Source of the DNA: Hydrogenophaga sp.
Lineage (GTDB): Bacteria; Pseudomonadota; Gammaproteobacteria; Burkholderiales; Burkholderiaceae_C
Direction: 5' to 3'
NCBI RefSeq assembly: GCF_030158645.1
Contig: NZ_JAOASO010000083.1
Coordinates: forward strand, 1 to 47,809
Length of the DNA stretch: 47,809 nucleotides
The number at the start of each line of letters is the position of its first letter. Position 1 is the stretch's first letter. Below are positions 18,065 to 24,837 of this stretch, one piece after another. The notes under the pieces were generated by a model. It saw nothing but the letters and a program-made list of their open reading frames with translations, did not search any database and was not told the origin of the DNA. The position numbers and the translations under genes were made by a program.

Positions 18065-18574
18065 ATGGAAACACTCGATAAGTTCGACATCACCATCCTG
18101 CAAGAACTGCAAAGCGACGGCCGCCTCACCAACGCCGAGCTGGCCCAGCGCGTGGGCCTGTCGGCTGCACCTTGCTGGCGACGTGTGCGCGCGCTTGAAG
18201 AAGCCGGCTTCATCCGCGGCTACCGCGCCGAGATCGACCGCGAAAAGATCGGCCTGGGCGTGCTGGCCTTCGTGCGGCTGGACGCCGACCGCAACAGCGG
18301 CGACGTGACGCGCAAGCTGGAAAACGCGATCCGCGAGATTCCGGAGGTCGTCTCGTGCCACTACATCAGCGGCTCCGGTACGTTTGAACTGCAGGTGGTG
18401 AGCCGCGACCTCAACCACTTCAGCCAGTTCGCCCGCGAGGTCCTGCTCAACCTGCCCAACGTGAAAGACCTGCACACGAGTTTTTCGCTCGGCGAAGTGA
18501 AGTCGGGGAGTGCACTTCCGTTGTCGCACCTGTTGGCTAAAAGTACGAGCACGGCAAACCATCCGAAAACTTGA
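18065..18574 (+). CDS. Lrp/AsnC family transcriptional regulator
   Basis: A 169-residue regulator. The N-terminal helix-turn-helix is at about 5-60 (LDKFDITILQELQSDGRLTN, then LAQRVGLSAAPCWRRVRALE). The C-terminal RAM/ACT-like ligand-binding domain runs from about 70 to 150. The ATG at 18065 is preceded by a good GAGGGAGA ribosome site and fits the family's start. It is divergent from the aryl-pyruvate oxidoreductase, so an amino acid or 2-oxoacid effector is likely. Whether it also reaches the secretion locus 200 bp downstream on the same strand is unknown. Confidence 0.93.
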   Translation: METLDKFDITILQELQSDGRLTNAELAQRVGLSAAPCWRRVRALEEAGFIRGYRAEIDREKIGLGVLAFVRLDADRNSGDVTRKLENAIREIPEVVSCHYISGSGTFELQVVSRDLNHFSQFAREVLLNLPNVKDLHTSFSLGEVKSGSALPLSHLLAKSTSTANHPKT

Positions 18575-18668
18575 GGACATTTGGAACCATTCGTCTCAGC
18601 TTTTAGACCGCTGGGTAACAAAGTCGCCGTAAGTCTTTGAGATATGTGCATTTTTTCCGTTTCTTTTC

Positions 18669-18697
18669 TTGCCTTCACACGTGTCGTTTCGTAACAT
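18669..18697 (+). promoter_or_regulatory. Candidate sigma70 promoter of the secreted-subunit locus
   Basis: TTGCCT (18669-18674) and TAACAT (18692-18697) are separated by 17 bp, inside an AT-richer leader that is unlike its surroundings. The spacer contains the 8-bp palindrome ACACGTGT. Each hexamer has about four matches to consensus, so this is only a candidate. It would give a leader of about 70 bases before the first subunit gene. Confidence 0.35.
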
Positions 18698-18775
18698 CGC
18701 CCCATCGAATCCCGTGGAGCAGGTACCTGAAAGTCCTCAGCCCACGCCCCATCACCTCCACCAGAAGGAAACGTC

Positions 18776-19372
18776 GTGAACAAATCCCTGCTCCTGAAAA
18801 CCACCCTGGCCGTGGCCATGGCCACCCCGCTGCTGGCGTCGGCCGAGTCGCAGCTGATCACAGCACCCACCGGCAGCGCGGTCGCGCGCCTGGACTTCCG
18901 CGTCATCGTTCCCCGCGTGCTGTTCCTCGGCGTGGGTACCGGTGCTGGCGGCGTCGTCAACAACACCACCGTTGACACGGTGACCTTCGACTACACCACC
19001 AATGCGGCCGCTGTTGGCACGGGCGCAGCAGCCGCCGTGATTTCGGGCGCCGTGGTGCCGGTGCGAGTGATCGGCAACAACGGTCAGATCACCCTCACGG
19101 CAACCACCACCGGCGCGCTGACCAACGGCACCTCAGACACCATCCAGTGGTCGGAGATCTCCGCAGTTTCCAGCCTGCCCCTCACGCTGCCCAGCCCCAT
19201 CATCCCGAACTCGGGTGTGGGTACCTCCAGCAACGTGACCCTTTCCTCCGGCACCAAGATCACCGACCGCTCGGCCAACTGGACCTTCAGCTACGCCAAC
19301 ACGGCCGTGGTGGCTCCTGGCACTTACGGCACGACCAACGGCCGCGTGACCTATACCGCGGCCATGCCCTGA
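18776..19372 (+). CDS. Secreted subunit A, probable major pilin-like protein of the 18776-24009 locus
   Basis: A 198-residue exported protein I cannot place in a named family. The signal peptide is residues 1-23 (cut LLASA/ESQ). The mature part is rich in Thr, Gly, Ala and Val with alternating beta-type sequence, has no cysteine, and shares blocks with its neighbours. ESQLIT plus LDFRVIVP (24-46) matches the protein at 23536. DTIQWSEIS (121-129) and FSYANTAV...GTY...GRVTYT (171-194) match the protein at 19532. The conserved C-terminal strand block is where chaperone-usher subunits bind their chaperone. GTG start with GAAGGAAA upstream. A strong hairpin follows at 19421, suggesting extra expression of this first gene. 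Confidence 0.75.
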   Translation: MNKSLLLKTTLAVAMATPLLASAESQLITAPTGSAVARLDFRVIVPRVLFLGVGTGAGGVVNNTTVDTVTFDYTTNAAAVGTGAAAAVISGAVVPVRVIGNNGQITLTATTTGALTNGTSDTIQWSEISAVSSLPLTLPSPIIPNSGVGTSSNVTLSSGTKITDRSANWTFSYANTAVVAPGTYGTTNGRVTYTAAMP

Positions 19373-19420
19373 GTCTGTCGGTCGTTCTGAAGCAGCGGCA
19401 AGCCCGTTGCTACCGACTTC

Positions 19421-19450
19421 ACGGAGGGCTTGCACAGCGCAGCCCTCCGT
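19421..19450 (+). terminator. Hairpin between subunit A and the rest of the locus (partial terminator or mRNA stabiliser)
   Basis: A perfect 10-bp stem ACGGAGGGCT / AGCCCTCCGT with a 10-base loop, followed by CGTCATTTC, not a full T-run. It lies 48 bases after the stop of subunit A. Such incomplete terminators after a major-subunit gene are known from fimbrial operons, where they raise its mRNA above that of assembly genes. Confidence 0.6.
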
Positions 19451-19531
19451 CGTCATTTCAGGTCCTTGCACTTCCATTCCATCCAGTGCGCCTCGGGAGA
19501 TCCCTTGCACAGCCCCCGTCACAATGACCCC

Positions 19532-20188
19532 ATGAAGTGCAACCTTCGCCGCATCACGGCCCGCCAAGCAGCAAGCGTCTGCCTGGTTGTGCTGGTCTGT
19601 GCGGACATCGTTGCGGCACATGCCTGGTCCTTGGGTGTCACATCGGGTGACCGCCGTCTGTTCCTGCACGTGGGCAACGGCGCGTTGAGCGGATCCAGCG
19701 GAACGCTCAACGGCACCGCCGGCACCAGCGGCATCGTCAACACCGTGCAAGTCACTGTGCCGGTGGCCCAACTGGGCAATGGCACCGCCTTGGGAATGAC
19801 CAGCGACAGCACCCAAAGTGTCAGTCGGTATGGTGACGGCAACAACACATGCCCGACACCCAGCAGCCAGGTGATGGTCGGTGCCGGATTCCGCCGCAAT
19901 GGCGGCTCAAACAGCGCCACGCTGACGGTGGCATCACCCGCCTCACTGGTCAACGCCAGTGGAGACACCATACCGTTCACCCAAATCAGCTGGACCGTCT
20001 CCGCCCCTGGCAGTGGCGTGCCCAATGTGATCCCGGCGGGCACTTTCAACGGCGGCACCCAGACACTGGCGACGCTGCCTGGCAACACCTACATCGAAAA
20101 CTGCCACACCTTCAGCTACGCCAACAGCGCCGTGCGCGCAGCCGGCACCTACAGCGGCCGGGTGACTTACACCCTGGCGAGCCCATGA
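19532..20188 (+). CDS. Secreted subunit B (paralogue of subunit A)
   Basis: A 218-residue exported protein of unknown family. The signal peptide is about residues 1-31, with an arginine-rich start (KCNLRRITARQ) and a hydrophobic stretch to VAAHA. Blocks shared with subunit A are RRLFLHVGNG (compare PRVLFLGVGTG), DTIPFTQIS (145-153), and the C-terminal FSYANSAV...GTYSGRVTYT (194-214). Unlike A it has two mature cysteines (107 and 191) that could form a disulfide. I took the ATG at 19532. Its stop overlaps the next start as ATGA, so translation of the next gene is probably coupled. Minor subunit or tip protein is the likeliest role. Confidence 0.72.
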   Translation: MKCNLRRITARQAASVCLVVLVCADIVAAHAWSLGVTSGDRRLFLHVGNGALSGSSGTLNGTAGTSGIVNTVQVTVPVAQLGNGTALGMTSDSTQSVSRYGDGNNTCPTPSSQVMVGAGFRRNGGSNSATLTVASPASLVNASGDTIPFTQISWTVSAPGSGVPNVIPAGTFNGGTQTLATLPGNTYIENCHTFSYANSAVRAAGTYSGRVTYTLASP

Positions 20189-20646
20189 CGATGCGAGCAA
20201 GCTTCATTGCAGTGCTCGCCAGCGGGCTCCTGGTCGGGACGGCCTGGGCCAACCCCCACCGGCTGGACGACTCGCTGAGCCACACCGTGCCGCCCAATGT
20301 GCAAATGCAGTGGCTTCCATTGAAATCGGGCCAGCAATACGCTGGCGGCATGGAAGCCTGGGTGCGCGTCAACATCCGCATCGACACGCGCAACTGGATG
20401 GGCCGCAGCGGGCGCATCTACATGGTCTTGCCGCGCGACGAGGCCTCCAACATCGAAGCCGTCTGGACCACCCAGGGGCGCTTGCAACCCGGGCGCCTGG
20501 TGTCGGGCGAACGCACCCTGGTTTTCGCCGGTACCATCCCCGGCGCCACCCTGGAGGACCAGATGCAGGTGCGCCTGCGCTCCAACGCCGACTGGTCATC
20601 GAACAGCCGGCGCCTGAACTTCCACTTCGAACTCGACGCCGACTGA
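20185..20646 (+). CDS. Small secreted beta-rich protein of the locus (subunit C)
   Basis: A 153-residue exported protein, not recognised. The signal peptide is residues 1-22 (cut GTAWA/NPH). The mature part alternates hydrophobic and polar residues as in an Ig-like sandwich and ends in LNFHFELDAD, with no cysteine. It does not carry the LDFR or FSYAN blocks of subunits A, B and D, so it may be an adaptor, anchor or second chaperone-like piece. It overlaps subunit B by ATGA and ends seven bases before the chaperone gene, so it belongs to the same transcript. Confidence 0.7.
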   Translation: MTMRASFIAVLASGLLVGTAWANPHRLDDSLSHTVPPNVQMQWLPLKSGQQYAGGMEAWVRVNIRIDTRNWMGRSGRIYMVLPRDEASNIEAVWTTQGRLQPGRLVSGERTLVFAGTIPGATLEDQMQVRLRSNADWSSNSRRLNFHFELDAD

Positions 20647-20653
20647 CCCTGCC

Positions 20654-21484
20654 ATGCCTTCTGCGCTTTCAACATCTCTGCTTCGCGCATCGAAGGCGCT
20701 ACCGGGTTGGGTGTTCGCTGGTCTTCTGGCGTTCGCACCACTGACCGGACAGGCCCAGGGCTTTGCCGCTTACATCACGCCACCGCGTTTTGAAGTGCAG
20801 GCCACTGCGGGCCAGTCACTGCGCCAGGTGCTTGAAATCCAGCATGTCGGCCCGCAAAGAGGCAACTACCGCATCTACACCACCGACTGGATACTCAATC
20901 CCGACAATTCGGTGACGTTCAGCGACGAACTGGCCGCCGACAGCTGCCGTCCCTGGGTGGCCATCGAGCGACGCGAGTTGGTGATCGAGGCCGGCGCGCG
21001 CTACCGCTACCGGTTCGAAATCACCCCCCCGGCCGGCACACCGGCCCGCGAATGCCGCTTTGCGATCATGGTGGAAGGCCTTGAGCCCGCTCAGGTGCAA
21101 GGCAGTCTGAATTTCCCGGTGGGTGGTCGCATCGGCGTCATCGTCTATGCCGCCATTGGCGACGCAGCACCTCAGCTGGAAATTGCTGGCACCCGTGTGG
21201 TGGTGGCCGCCGGCAAACCGGTCGCGGTGGTCGATGTGCGAAACCGCGGCAACGCACACGGCCGACTTGAAGGTTTCGTCAACGGCACCGACGCGGACGG
21301 AGCGCGCTTCGAGATGGCACCTTCGGACTTGCCCATCCTGCCAGGCGAAACACGCGCCGTGCCCATCAGTCCGATCGTCGAAGATGGGAAGACCGCCCCC
21401 GCTGTCCGTTTCCCACTGGTGGTCAGGGGCAAACTGGAGTGGGGCAAGAACAGCGTGCCGCTGGACGCGCGATTTGCTCCATGA
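20654..21484 (+). CDS. PapD-like periplasmic pilus-assembly chaperone
   Basis: A 276-residue protein with a signal peptide (about 1-35, ending LTGQAQ). It appears to have two Ig-like domains. The first opens with AAYITPPRFEVQATAG, a typical chaperone A1 strand with a conserved basic residue, and continues to about 150. A second domain (about 175-276) follows RIGVIVYAAIGD. PapD-family chaperones cap unfolded subunits in the periplasm and deliver them to an outer-membrane usher. Two cysteines sit in the first domain (DSCRPW and RECRF) and may pair. It lies between the subunit genes and the barrel gene and overlaps the latter by ATGA. Similarity is at fold and motif level, not close identity. 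Confidence 0.75.
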   Translation: MPSALSTSLLRASKALPGWVFAGLLAFAPLTGQAQGFAAYITPPRFEVQATAGQSLRQVLEIQHVGPQRGNYRIYTTDWILNPDNSVTFSDELAADSCRPWVAIERRELVIEAGARYRYRFEITPPAGTPARECRFAIMVEGLEPAQVQGSLNFPVGGRIGVIVYAAIGDAAPQLEIAGTRVVVAAGKPVAVVDVRNRGNAHGRLEGFVNGTDADGARFEMAPSDLPILPGETRAVPISPIVEDGKTAPAVRFPLVVRGKLEWGKNSVPLDARFAP

Positions 21485-23466
21485 GCGCAGGGTTGGCACG
21501 CCGGACCCGTTGCCTGCTGGTTTTTCTAGGTGCATCCCTGACCCCGCTGCTCTCTTGGGCGCAGGCCGTGCAATCCGCTGCCACGGCTCCCCAACCCGCA
21601 CCGGCATACGTGGACCGGGTCATGGAGAACCTCCCACCCGAAGCGCTGGACGACAGTGACAAAGACGAATACAGCCGAGAGGGCCTGCCGCGTTTCCTGC
21701 GGCTGGAGACACGGCTGGGCACTCAGCCCTTTGATCAGGCCCAAAGCGTACGCATCGGCTACGGCATTTATGGGCTTCTGGAAACGCCCAACCACGGCAC
21801 GCTGTCGATTGACGGCGCCTACGCGCCGCGCGACAGCAGTGGCACGCTCACGCTGCGCCAACGCGCCATGCCCATCGAAGGTGGCTGGTTCACCAGCAAC
21901 GAACTCGGCGTGATCACCGCACCGGCACCCGACATCACACGTTTGCCCGCGCGGATCTACCTGCCCTCGGCCATTCTTCGGGGCCTGAGCACCGAATGGG
22001 AAAACCCGGAAGGGGGATTGCAACTGCAGGCCTCCACCGGTGAACCTGGGCGGCTTGACTTCCAGCCCGCCAACGGTTTTCGGCAATTGCCGGGTCGCCG
22101 CACCACGCTGGGGGGTCAATGGCGCATCAACGCGTCCGGTGCCGATGTGCTCTCGCGCCAGGGCTGGACGGCCGCGCTGCGGCATGAAGATGCACGCGGC
22201 GTCTCGACGCTGGACAACCCGCAGCAGGCGGGTGACTTCGTCGACGCCAACTCCACGCTGCTGGCCCTGCGCCACGAAAGCGGGGAGTACCAGATTCAGG
22301 GTCAGCTGATGAGCACGCGAGCGAGCAACGTTCAGGGCGCGCGCAACGGTTTCTGGATCGACAGCGAGTGGGAAGATGGCCCTCGCAGGCACGGCTTGGG
22401 TGCCTACCGGCTCGAGCCCGATCTGACATGGGCCAACCTGCCAGTGGCCAGCGACATCGTCGGCGCTTACGTCCGGTCGAGCTGGCGCACCCGCCAGTGG
22501 TCGGCCGAAGGTTCGCTGGACTGGCTGGATTCCATCAGTGGCCGCACCACCAATGGCGTCTTCGCCACCGGTTCCGCGCGCTGGCGCATCAACCGCGACC
22601 ACACGCTGGGCGCTGGAACAGCGCTGCGCAGCTTCAATGGCACCGCCTGGAGCACCTACGGGGATTGGCGCTTCCAGAACGGCTGGGGCACCAGCGGCCT
22701 GCGCGTGGAGTTCACAGGAGGTGAAGGCCAGGGCGACTCGCGCGCGCTGATCTGGGATCAGGAGTGGGTGGTTCCGCAGGGCTGGGCACTGTCGACCAGC
22801 CTGGGCTACACCGCGTACAGCGCCACCAGCAGCCTGCCGGCCGAAAACACCTCGACGGGCGCCATCAGCGGCGCGGTGCCGCTGACCAGCAGATCCAGCA
22901 TGCGCGGCAACTTCAGTGTCGAGCGCAACGACAGCGGACAGGTTCGTCACAGCCTGAACGTGGGTGCCAACTGGCGCCTGGACAAGCACTGGAGCATGGA
23001 AGGCAACTACAACCGGACCAACGGCCGCAGCCGTTTCACCCCATCGATCGACCCGCTGGCACCGCTTGGGTTGGTCGTTCCGGACAACGACCGGTCCTTC
23101 TATGTGGTGGTGCGGTACGAGTTCGAAGCGGGCAGCCGCAACGTCCCGCTGGGCGGCAAGCCCGCCGACGGCGGTGGCCGAATCGAAGGCACGGTGTACT
23201 TCGATGCCAACCGCACCGGCACGCAGGAAGCCAGCGAAACTGGCGTGCCCAACGTCACGGTGTTCCTGGACAACCGCTATGCCGTGCGTACCGACAGCCA
23301 GGGCCGCTTCGAGTTTCCCTTCGTGGCCAGCGGGCCGCGCACGGTGAGCGTGCGCGGGGATACCCTGCCACTGCCATGGAACGTGGTCGACCAAGGGCAG
23401 ACCAAAGTGGACGTCCGTCTGCGCGAGAACGTGACCCTGACCATTCCAGTGCAGCGCAACGAATAG
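21481..23466 (+). CDS. Usher-like outer-membrane beta-barrel with C-terminal Cna-B-like domain
   Basis: A 661-residue exported protein. The signal peptide is about 1-28 (LLSWAQA). Residues about 60-555 are made of alternating strands rich in Trp, Tyr, Gly, Arg and Ser with short polar turns, as in a large outer-membrane barrel. The stretch ends VVVRYEFEAGSRNVPLGG. Residues about 565-625 (IEGTVYFDANRTGTQEASE, then GVPNVTVFLDN and TDSQGRFEF) look like a Cna-B/SdrD-B or carboxypeptidase-regulatory prealbumin fold. Classical ushers are about 800-870 residues with separate PapC N, plug and C domains. I cannot see these, so it is a reduced or divergent usher, or a new exporter. The ATG overlaps the chaperone stop. 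Confidence 0.7.
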   Translation: MSAGLARRTRCLLVFLGASLTPLLSWAQAVQSAATAPQPAPAYVDRVMENLPPEALDDSDKDEYSREGLPRFLRLETRLGTQPFDQAQSVRIGYGIYGLLETPNHGTLSIDGAYAPRDSSGTLTLRQRAMPIEGGWFTSNELGVITAPAPDITRLPARIYLPSAILRGLSTEWENPEGGLQLQASTGEPGRLDFQPANGFRQLPGRRTTLGGQWRINASGADVLSRQGWTAALRHEDARGVSTLDNPQQAGDFVDANSTLLALRHESGEYQIQGQLMSTRASNVQGARNGFWIDSEWEDGPRRHGLGAYRLEPDLTWANLPVASDIVGAYVRSSWRTRQWSAEGSLDWLDSISGRTTNGVFATGSARWRINRDHTLGAGTALRSFNGTAWSTYGDWRFQNGWGTSGLRVEFTGGEGQGDSRALIWDQEWVVPQGWALSTSLGYTAYSATSSLPAENTSTGAISGAVPLTSRSSMRGNFSVERNDSGQVRHSLNVGANWRLDKHWSMEGNYNRTNGRSRFTPSIDPLAPLGLVVPDNDRSFYVVVRYEFEAGSRNVPLGGKPADGGGRIEGTVYFDANRTGTQEASETGVPNVTVFLDNRYAVRTDSQGRFEFPFVASGPRTVSVRGDTLPLPWNVVDQGQTKVDVRLRENVTLTIPVQRNE

Positions 23467-23535
23467 CCGGCGCGGAGCTCTTCAGAACCGCGAGCCAGGG
23501 TCTCAAGTTCACGCACAGGGGGCCGATAGTGGGAC

Positions 23536-24009
23536 ATGCCCCGCTCATCGCGCCCCTTCCTTGTCTGTCTGACCTCCAGCGTGCTGCTCATGACGCCGAT
23601 GCCTGGTATGGGCGAGAGCCTGATGATCACGCAGGGCAACTCAGGCGCTTCGCTGGACTTCCGCATCATCATTCCGCCCATCATGCGGGTGCTGGAGAAC
23701 AGCCATCCCCGGCGGCTTGAAGCGCTCGCCGATGGCCGGGTCAGCGCCCAGCAGCGTCTGGTGGTGCTGTCGAACATGAAGGGGGGGTTCTGCGTCTCGC
23801 TGCGACGCACCGCGGTCGAGCTCGGCACCTGGGAGTTGCAAACCGCCCCGCAAAGCGGAATCCAGCTCAGCCCGGCGGCCGACGGCTACAGCCTGTGCGG
23901 CACCCGGCCGGGGCGCTACACCGTGGTGCTGCAGCACCAGTTTGGCACCAGCGACGGCAGCGCCAATGCCCTGAACTGGCCGGTGCAGACCGACATCTCG
24001 GCCATCTGA
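23536..24009 (+). CDS. Secreted subunit D (related to subunit A)
   Basis: A 157-residue exported protein, not assigned to a family. The signal peptide is about 1-26 (LMTPMPGMG). The mature start ESLMIT...SGASLDFRIIIPPIMRVL matches subunit A's ESQLIT...ARLDFRVIVPRVLFL position by position, strong evidence of common descent. Two cysteines (86 and 121) could pair. The C-terminus lacks the FSYAN block but has PGRYTVVLQHQFG, which may be the equivalent strand. It starts 69 bp after the barrel gene and ends the locus. It may be the terminator, anchor or tip subunit. Confidence 0.7.
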   Translation: MPRSSRPFLVCLTSSVLLMTPMPGMGESLMITQGNSGASLDFRIIIPPIMRVLENSHPRRLEALADGRVSAQQRLVVLSNMKGGFCVSLRRTAVELGTWELQTAPQSGIQLSPAADGYSLCGTRPGRYTVVLQHQFGTSDGSANALNWPVQTDISAI

Positions 24010-24315
24010 GCGGACCACCTGCCGCCGCAGGACCAGGCATTGACACCAAAGGAAGCGGCGCGCCCTTCGATGATGAGCGCGTGGTTTTCAAGGCGGCGCT
24101 CGTTGCGCTGAGAGAGCGCGGGCAAGACGGCTTGCGACACAGACCCGGTCGGGTGCTCCCCGCCCAAGCCGCACCGACCCCGCTTCAAGCGGGCGCTTCG
24201 TTCCTTCATGGGCGACTGGGTGAGGTGGTGGCAGATGCTGACGGGACGGGTGGGATGGCAGGGTGGCGTGGCCACAGCATTGGCGGGCGATCAGGGGAGG
24301 CTTCCCCCGCACCGC
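24010..24315. other. Non-coding gap after the secretion locus
   Basis: About 306 bp between convergent genes. No frame here looks coding. A short palindrome CCCGCTT-C-AAGCGGG lies at 24179-24193 and might form a weak terminator, but it lacks a T-run on either strand. Nothing else is recognised. Confidence 0.5.
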
Positions 24316-24684
24316 TCAAGCCTTCACCTCAACCACCTGCTCGAAACCGCCGAAGATCATGCGCTTGCCGTCGAACGGCATGGGTGGGTTGCCGGGTGTG
24401 GACGGGTCCATGCGCGGGTCTTCCATCATCTGCTTCATGCCGGCGTCCCGCGTGGCCTTGTCCGGCCATTCGACCCACGAAAAGGCCACTGTTTCCTCGG
24501 CCGTGGCCTGGACTGCGCGGCGGAAATCGGTGACTTTGCCGTCGGGAACGTCGTCACCCCAACCCTCGATCACGCGGATGGCGCCCAGCTCGATGAACAA
24601 GGTGTCGAAATGACGCGCGTGCTCGATGAACTTCTGCTTGTTGGCGGTGGGGACCGCGATCACGAAACCGTCGATGTAGGACAT
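24316..24684 (-). CDS. DUF1428 family protein (YbaA-like)
   Basis: A 122-residue cytoplasmic protein that opens with MSYIDGFVIAVPTANKQKF and contains VAFSWVEWPDKATRDAGMKQ, both typical of the DUF1428 (dimeric alpha-beta barrel) family. Its function is unknown. The ATG at 24684 is preceded by AGGAGTGAAGCC, a clear ribosome site, which decides against the longer open frame. It stands alone, downstream of mltA on the same strand. Confidence 0.9.
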   Translation of the reverse strand: MSYIDGFVIAVPTANKQKFIEHARHFDTLFIELGAIRVIEGWGDDVPDGKVTDFRRAVQATAEETVAFSWVEWPDKATRDAGMKQMMEDPRMDPSTPGNPPMPFDGKRMIFGGFEQVVEVKA

Positions 24685-24796
24685 GGCTTCACTCCTGTTG
24701 GGTTGAATGGACGGCGTGCCCCGCATTGAGCGCCCCGCATCCCATCGACGAACGACAGTACTCACAATCGACACGGCTTGCTCGGCCAGAAGACGC

Positions 24797-24811
24797 GCGG
24801 CCTCTGGCCGC
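24797..24811 (-). terminator. Possible hairpin terminator downstream of mltA
   Basis: A 6-bp perfect stem GCGGCC / GGCCGC with a three-base loop lies 27 bases after the mltA stop. On the minus strand it is followed by GCGTCTTCT, which is not a good T-run. Confidence 0.3.
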
Positions 24812-24837
24812 CACCCGGGCAGTCGGCGGCGCCTGGG

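Noticed and set aside
18575-18775. Cyclic-di-GMP (GEMM) riboswitch before the secreted-subunit locus
   Set aside because: The leader has AT-rich segments but lacks the conserved GEMM core and tetraloop-receptor elements. A plain promoter is a simpler reading.
24010-24315. An extra gene after subunit D
   Set aside because: Open frames here run into neighbouring genes in shadow frames, with no start signal and atypical composition.
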